Shown here piece by piece: positions 6,720 through 7,156 of a stretch of 7,156 bases of DNA (the stretch's first letter is position 1; the number at the start of each line of letters is the position of its first letter). Both the position numbers and the translations under genes were made by a program. The notes under the pieces are model-generated. The model had not been told where the DNA came from, searched no databases, and worked only from the letters and a program-made list of their open reading frames with translations. The DNA is from Bacillota bacterium (lineage in GTDB: Bacteria > Bacillota_A > Clostridia > Lutisporales > Lutisporaceae): assembly GCA_022706865.1 (NCBI GenBank), contig JAKJBT010000083.1, positions 1-7,156 on the forward strand. The letters run 5' to 3'.

Positions 6720-7012
6720 TGCGACATTACTGAAGTTTGCATAATCCTCCGCAAGAGACAGTATAGTATAGCGATGCACACGGATTATGATTTTGACAGG
6801 GCTACTGATATGCCTTTGGAAAAGTTCTGACGGTGCCAAAAGGCCCTCCATGGCCCGAGACACCTAAGCCGGCGTCCATGCCGGCTTCACGAACTTTTTA
6901 CCAAAGCCATATCAGAGGCCTGTTACCAAAATGCATAAAAGTGTGCCCTGCTATACTATACAAGCTCTTGCTTGGTTATGCAAACTTATAACTACGTCGC
7001 ATTATTCTACTA
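6709..7012. mobile_element. MITE-like 304-bp palindromic element, non-coding
   Basis: The element is almost entirely self-complementary. Outer arms GAATAATGCGAC (6714-6725) and its complement (6996-7007) pair perfectly. Further helices follow inward: 6733-6744/6976-6987 (12 bp), 6751-6757/6965-6971 (7), 6761-6771/6951-6961 (11), 6776-6781/6941-6946 (6), 6785-6795/6927-6938 (11, one bulge), 6796-6800/6919-6923 (5), 6805-6819/6901-6915 (14 plus one mismatch) and 6820-6827/6891-6898 (8). The tip (6828-6890) carries two GC-rich hairpins. No ORF with a ribosome site is present and 9-bp direct repeats flank it, so it resembles a non-autonomous transposable element. The terminal 5 bp (CTGAA and TACTA) match poorly as inverted repeats. 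It could alternatively be a structured RNA or a large bidirectional terminator between convergent genes. I cannot name the transposase family that would move it. Confidence 0.65.
6831..6887. repeat. Two GC-rich hairpins at the tip of the element
   Basis: GGCC (6842-6845)/GGCC (6852-6855) encloses the loop CTCCAT; it is nested in GGTG (6832-6835)/CACC (6861-6864). Next to it, AAGCCGGC (6866-6873)/GCCGGCTT (6880-6887) encloses GTCCAT. Both loops end in TCCAT, so the tip may form two similar hairpins on a multi-way junction. Neither is followed by a T-run, so they are not ordinary terminators. Confidence 0.7.
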
Positions 7013-7021
7013 TTGTGCAAT
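7013..7021. repeat. Right 9-bp direct repeat (probable target duplication)
   Basis: TTGTGCAAT is identical to 6700-6708. It is followed directly by AG, so joining the left flank to this copy reads GTG-CAA-TAG in the trpP frame, a restored stop codon. Confidence 0.65.
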
Positions 7022-7032
7022 AGCCCTTGTTG

Positions 7033-7156
7033 CTATATAAGTCCTTCAATAATTATGGTGGCCCCTATTGCCAGCACTTGCACCACATTAATAATCAGAA
7101 AGTTCTTAACGGACAATACAAAGGTATCCTTCTTGGTCTGCCTTTCATAAAAACTT
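7033..7156 (-). CDS. C-terminal end of a membrane protein, partial
   Basis: On the minus strand, a frame entering from the right edge (first whole codon at 7155) runs 40 codons to a TAG at 7035-7033. It has a polar start with ERQTKKD, followed by a hydrophobic stretch FLIINVVQVLAIGATIIIEG that looks like a membrane-spanning segment very close to the C-terminus. I do not recognise the family. The gene is convergent with trpP; without the inserted element only 9 bp would separate the two stop codons. Most of the gene lies outside the window. Confidence 0.6.
   Translation of the reverse strand, partial: SFYERQTKKDTFVLSVKNFLIINVVQVLAIGATIIIEGLI

Noticed and set aside
6597..6863. 88-codon minus-strand ORF across the trpP end and the palindrome
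   Set aside because: It spans the probable insertion junction and is antisense to trpP; it is open by chance and has no family features.
6714..7007. CRISPR array or tandem repeat
   Set aside because: The repeated segments are inverted, not direct, and each helix has a different sequence; there is no repeat-spacer periodicity.

Overview
The window looks like chromosome of a low-to-mid GC Gram-positive bacterium of the class Clostridia. The evidence is a giant secreted protein with three S-layer-homology (SLH) domains, strong GGAGG ribosome sites, a T-box riboswitch, and a TrpP-type tryptophan transporter. A cellulolytic or thermophilic Acetivibrio/Ruminiclostridium-like host would fit, but that is inference.

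Layout: (1) Bases 1-39 may hold the first codons of a minus-strand gene running off the left edge. (2) Bases 40-489 hold no convincing gene. They carry several inverted repeats and, at 327-397, a possible attenuator leader: a hairpin with a possible pseudoknot, then an intrinsic terminator, upstream of the big gene. (3) Bases 490-5757 encode a 1755-residue exported cell-surface protein: signal peptide, CBM9/DOMON-like N-terminal region, about 14 beta-propeller-like repeats, two Calx-beta domains, a charged/proline linker and three SLH domains. (4) Bases 5768-6103 are a promoter and a complete T-box riboswitch with a TGG (Trp) specifier and its terminator. (5) Bases 6104-6191 contain a near-perfect Shine-Dalgarno site followed only by tiny ORFs, one a 10-residue peptide with a Trp codon. 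(6) Bases 6192-6719 encode TrpP, whose expression should rise when uncharged tRNA-Trp accumulates. (7) Bases 6709-7012 form a 304-bp non-coding, almost fully self-complementary element between 9-bp direct repeats. (8) Bases 7033-7156 are the 3' end of a minus-strand membrane-protein gene convergent with trpP.

The most interesting item is the 304-bp element. Removing it with one copy of the repeat recreates an in-frame TAG stop for trpP and leaves only 9 bp between the two convergent stop codons. This strongly suggests a MITE-like insertion exactly at the trpP stop codon. The element is also unusual in having blocks of paired helix separated by compact internal loops and a two-hairpin tip, which resembles a structured RNA. 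The SLH protein and the tryptophan unit appear functionally unrelated.
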